A stretch of DNA of 64,000 nt, taken from positions 36,546,001 to 36,610,000 of the forward strand of contig OY747701.1 in NCBI GenBank assembly GCA_963556495.2, in the 5' to 3' direction. The stretch comes from Valencia hispanica. Taxonomy: Eukaryota; Chordata; Actinopteri; Cyprinodontiformes; Valenciidae. The notes below the pieces were generated by a model. The model was not told where the DNA came from and searched no databases. It worked only from the letters and a program-made list of their open reading frames with translations. The position numbers were made by a program, and so were the translations under genes. This document shows positions 60,474 through 64,000 of this stretch, one piece after another; position 1 is the stretch's first letter, and each line of letters starts with the position of its first letter.

Positions 60474-62053
60474 TACAGTGGCTTGCAAAAGTATTCGGCC
60501 CCCTTGAACTTTTCCACATTTTGTCACATTACAGCCACAAACAATCAAATTTATTGACATGAAAGACCAATACAAAGTGGTGTACACGTGAGAAGTGGAA
60601 CGAAAATCATACATGATTCCAAACATTTTTTACAAATAAATAACTGAAAAGTGGGGTGTGCGTAATTATTCAGCCCCCTGAGCCAATACTTTGTAGAACC
60701 ACCTTTTGCTGCAATTACAGCTGCCAATCTTTTAGGGTATGTCTCTACCAGCTTTGCACATCTAGAGACTGAAATTCTTCTTCTTCTTCTTCAGCTCCAG
60801 CTCAGTCAGATTAGATGGACAGCAGTCTTCAGATCTTGCCACAGATTTTCGATTGGATTTAGATCTGGACTTTGACTGGGCCATTCTAACACATGGATAT
60901 GTTTTGTTTTAAACCATTCCATTGTTGCCCTGGCTTTATGTTTAGGGTCGTTGTCCTGCTGGAAGGTGAACCTCCGCCCCAGTCTCAAGTCTTTTGCAGA
61001 CTCCAAGAGGTTTTCTTCCAAGATTGCCCTGTATTTGGCTCCATCCATCTTCCCATCAACTCTAACCAGCTTCCCTGTCCCTGCTGAAGAGAAGCACCCC
61101 CAGAGCATGATGCTGCCACCACCATATTTGACAGTGGGGATGGTGTGTTCAGAGTGATGTGCTGTGTTCGTTTTCCGCCACACACAGCGTTTTGCATTTT
61201 GGCCAAAAAGTTCAATTTTGGTCTCATCTGACCAGAGCACCTTCTTCCACATGTTTGCTGTGCCCCCCACATGGCTTGTGGCAAACTGCAAACGGGACAT
61301 CTTATGGTTTTCCTTTAACAATGGCTTTCTTCTTGCCACTCTTCCATAAAGGCCAACTTTGTGCAGTGCACGACTAATAGTTGTCCTATGGACAGATTTC
61401 CCCCACCCGAGCTGTAGATCTCTGCAGCTTGTCCAGAGTCACCATGGGCCTCTTGGCTGCATTTCTGATCAGTGCTCTTCTTGTTCGGCCTGTGAGTTTA
61501 GGTGGACGGCCTGGTCTTGGTAGGTTTACAGTTGTGCCATACTCCTTCCATTTCTGAATGATCGCTTGAACAGTGCTCCGTGGGATGTTCAAGGCTTGGG
61601 AAATCTTTTTGTAGCCTAAGCCTGCTTTAAATTTCTCAATAACTTTATCCCTGACCTGTCTGGTGTGTTCTTTGGACTTCATGGTGTTGTTGCTCCCAAC
61701 ATTCTCTTAGACAACCTCTGAGGCCGTCACAGGGCAGCTGTATTTGTACTGACATTAGATTACACACAGGTGCACTCTATTTAGTCATTAGCACTCATCA
61801 GGCAATGTCTATGGGCAACTGACTGCACTCAGACCAAAGGGGGCTGAATAATTACGCACACCCCACTTTTCAGTTATTTATTTGTAAAAAATGTTCGGAA
61901 TCATGTATGATTTTCGTTCCACTTCTCACGTGTACACCACTTTGTATTGGTCTTTCACGTGGAATTCCAATAAAATGGATTCATGTTTGTAGCTGTAATG
62001 TGACAAAATGTGGAAAAGTTCAAGGGGGCCGAATACTTTTCCAAGCCACTGTA
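60474..62053 (-). mobile_element. Tc1-like transposon, sister of the copy at 44583
   Basis: The element is 60476-62051 (1576 bp) with CAGTGGCTTGCAAAAGTATT at the left, its inverse at the right, and TA at 60474-60475 and 62052-62053. It lies just inside a hAT-like terminus (TAGGGCTGGACGATA inverted at 62068-62082). Confidence 0.95.
60685..61682 (-). pseudogene. Tc1-like transposase with two frame breaks
   Basis: It keeps the normal start, MKSKEHTRQVRDKVIEKFKA at 61682. An extra A in 'ggggaaatctg' near 61400 shifts the frame before the catalytic core. The core then runs 61339-60830 with WSDETKIELFG, FQQDNDPKHKA and SPDLNPIENLW, all catalytic residues present. Near 60822 a 13-base deletion between two GCTGT words breaks the frame again and removes the K-R-C region. 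A (CTT)n run at 60778-60793 replaces nearby codons, and the final stop is altered (TGG for TGA). It is inactivated independently from the copy at 44942, whose lesions are different. Confidence 0.93.
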
Positions 62054-62082
62054 TATTGCTATCGAATTATCGTCCAGCCCTA

Positions 62083-62789
62083 TCTTACGACATCAAATTT
62101 TCAGACTTGGCAACCAATGGGCTCCATATAGATGAACCACACCACCAACCAATCACAGACATCTTTTTCATCCAATCAGTGTATTCCTTACAAATAGATT
62201 TTTAGATATAGACCTTGTCAAGGTAGCTTGTAAAATCCCCCCGCACGTTTTGAAAGTTACATTCCAACTTGCATCCCCCACAGTTTTGAAAAGCTTGCTA
62301 CGTCACTGCATACTGGGTTAAAAGAATAAATCATTTAAAAACAGGGGAAACATGCCATAGGAAATGTGACTTGTCTTCTAGAAGAGACTATGGAACATGT
62401 TACATCATTTTGCCTGAAGTATACTGTTAAGTGAAGGGAACTGGTATAAAATTGACAAGATATCAAATTGCAACTCGACATCCAAGACCTTTTTTAAAAA
62501 AAATTCTAATTCTGAAAAAGAATAAACAGCTGAGGTATCTCAAGAAGACGAAAGTAATAGAGAATGTAGTTTTTGTTTGTTTGTTTTTTTAGTACTTTGT
62601 AAAAAGAAGTATTTACTTATGTACTAAGCCAAAAGCGGTATGAATGGATACAATTTTTAAATCTAATATAACTGACAGGTTTTTGACGAGGCTCCCATGT
62701 AAACACAAAGCACAAGATAAAACATATAAAATAAATAATAAGCTTCTAACTCAACAGCCAGCAAACTATGGGTTATTCCTCTGTCCAAT
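62083..62789. other. CDYL2 intron 1, unclassified
   Basis: May belong to the hAT element whose transposase relic follows. No terminus was found. Confidence 0.35.
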
Positions 62790-63200
62790 ATGTGCATTTA
62801 TGAGATGTCAGAGGACATACAGGGATTTTGCAAAGATCTGCACAATTGTGGCAATGACTATGGCTGGAAAACTAAGAGCACTGCAGGTGTCTCCCCAAAT
62901 ATTGCAGCGCATGCGCTGCATTATAAACTGCGACGCACTGGCATCGAAACACCCGAGTCCCGAGCTGAATAATGTAATGATGGATGTCTTCGGCACAGAA
63001 AACTACATCAAAACACAACCTATCAAAGGCCCGATTTTTGCGGTACTGTGAAAGAAAATGGGCTATGACAGTAAGCCGTTCTGAGTCCCGATAACTGTCA
63101 TGTGGGAAGGTGCTGTCCAGGGTCTGTAAACTGCGAGATGAGATTTGTATCTTTTTGAAGGAAGGCCACAAATTTTACTCCTAACAAGTTTTTAATGAAA
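62790..63200 (+). pseudogene. hAT (ZBED5-like) transposase relic
   Basis: In the frame opening at 62644, MAGKLRALQVSPQ, RMRCIINCDALASKHPSPEL and NNVMMDV then ENYIKTQPIKGPIFAVL match the middle of hAT-derived ZBED5/FAM200-type proteins (pattern H/C-x-H-R-x-x-L-A-x-K-x-x-x-x-L, then V-N-x-I-K-x-x-x-x-x-x-R-L-F). After a stop at 63049, K-K-M-G-Y-D-S-K-P-F continues in the same register. Frames shift several times beyond that. The long 135-codon frame is thus partly real homology and partly luck. No intact gene. Confidence 0.65.
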
Positions 63201-63519
63201 CTTTCATATAGTGGCATATTTCCAATGAACCAAATTCAGTTCACACCTCCACCTGGCAGATAAAGTGGCATCACAGCAGGCTTACACCAGTTACTGAAAA
63301 GTTGATGATTGAAGACCTCAGTTTTGCTAAACAACCTTTACGATTGGTTTTTTCCTCTCAGAGTTCTTTATGTTTTAAACCACCAACCAACCAACAGGAA
63401 TTCAAAATCTATTGAAAGCAATGTAATATAATACTACACAGTAAAACTAATAAAAAAGTAATAATTACACTGGGAGAGGGAGGCTGAAAATTTTCTTATA
63501 AAACAAAAGAGGGGAGGGG

Positions 63520-63557
63520 GGGGCAGCAGAAATAGTTTGGAAACCACTGGTCTAGGT
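63520..63557. mobile_element. Right end of a hAT element
   Basis: 'aatagtttggaaaccactg' ends at 63549. Inverted it reads CAGTGGTTTCCAAACTATT, a typical hAT end. The 8 bases gtctaggt follow as the expected duplication, but the left partner was not found. It plausibly closes the element containing the ZBED5-like relic. Confidence 0.5.
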
Positions 63558-63565
63558 CATTTTAT

Positions 63566-63956
63566 TTAAAGGTGGTGTATTATGCAAAATTGACTTTCTG
63601 AAGCTTAATATCCTGAGAATCTGTCTTTCCCTCATTAAAAACATGCCTGGAGTGTTGCTCTGACTCATTCACTCATGTTAGAGTAATCTTTGAGTCCTTG
63701 CTGGTAGTTCTCAGGTTTGCTAAAAACGCCTGCTCCCACCTATCCCCGCCTTTTCCACCCATCTCCTCCCTCCGACCTTACGTACTCAGCCGAGAGCCTC
63801 GCCCCTGCAGAGCTCCCCTACCCCTCCCCACCTCACACAACTCCGGCTGAGTCCCAGGTGCAGTAATTACAACACACCTGCTGCAGCTGTGCATCTTTTG
63901 TGGGATTTCTTTTCCGACTCTGTGCATGCTGCGATGATGCACAGTATGTGACAAAC
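63566..63956. repeat. Probable DNA-element fragment starting at TTAA
   Basis: 'ttaaaggtggtgtattatgc' at 63566 opens a block with a distinct GC-rich second half (63730-63850). The TTAA-A-GG start recalls the element at 32041. The right end lies beyond the microsatellite or the window. Confidence 0.4.

Positions 63957-64000
<44 letters not shown>
63957..64000. repeat. (GA)n microsatellite at the window edge
   Basis: At least 44 bases of GA that run off the end of the window. Confidence 0.97.

Noticed and set aside
62644..63051. 135-codon frame considered as an intact gene
   Set aside because: Only its second half matches hAT proteins, the match continues past the stop, and key regions are missing; treated as a relic.

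Overview
The window looks like nuclear DNA of a ray-finned (teleost) fish. It is AT-rich, split-gene DNA with canonical GT/AG introns and long (TA)n arrays. It is packed with fish-type transposons: L2 and Rex1-like LINE pieces, Tc1-like elements, many hAT-type elements, tRNA-derived SINEs and a solo LTR. The species cannot be fixed from the sequence alone.

Two host genes are clear. CMC2 (plus strand, coding exons 6307-6387, 6466-6537 and 6638-6721) encodes a complete 78-residue twin-CX9C protein of cytochrome c oxidase assembly. CDYL2 (minus strand, coding exons from 40399 down to 12653) encodes a chromodomain followed by a crotonase-like domain. Its six visible coding exons join in frame to 503 codons plus a stop. 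Only the tiny first exon (about 8 residues, including the first aromatic residue of the methyl-lysine cage) is missing and must lie beyond position 64000. The genes are tail to tail, about 5.9 kb apart between stop codons. Everything from 40400 to the end of the window is therefore CDYL2 intron 1 (at least 23.6 kb), and 13623-29275 and 29494-39792 are other large introns.

Layout. 1-1777: decayed L2 LINE. 1920-4118: GC-rich island of unknown origin with an A/T-rich, polyadenylation-like end. 4119-7660: CMC2. 9126-9884: hAT element in the intergenic space. 12653-13622: CDYL2 exons 7 to 4. 14315-15723: Tc1 relic with a SINE inside. 17901-19036: an inverted repeat and a perfect hairpin. 19691-21988: THAP-like relic and a three-level nest of transposons. 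22126-26110: nearly full-length L2 LINE. 28296-29063: Tc1 end and SINE. 29276-29493: CDYL2 exon 3. 30180-39600: several relic transposons. 39793-40399: CDYL2 exon 2. 42590-64000: intron 1, a dense transposon graveyard with three Tc1-like transposase pseudogenes, hAT elements, a solo LTR, SINEs and TA arrays.

I found no operon, CRISPR array, RNA gene or new multi-gene system. The items most worth following up are the unclassified GC-rich island, the nested and TSD-bounded transposons, and the perfect hairpin in the CDYL2 intron. All coordinates come from reading the sequence by eye. No database search was run, and family names rest on motif recognition.
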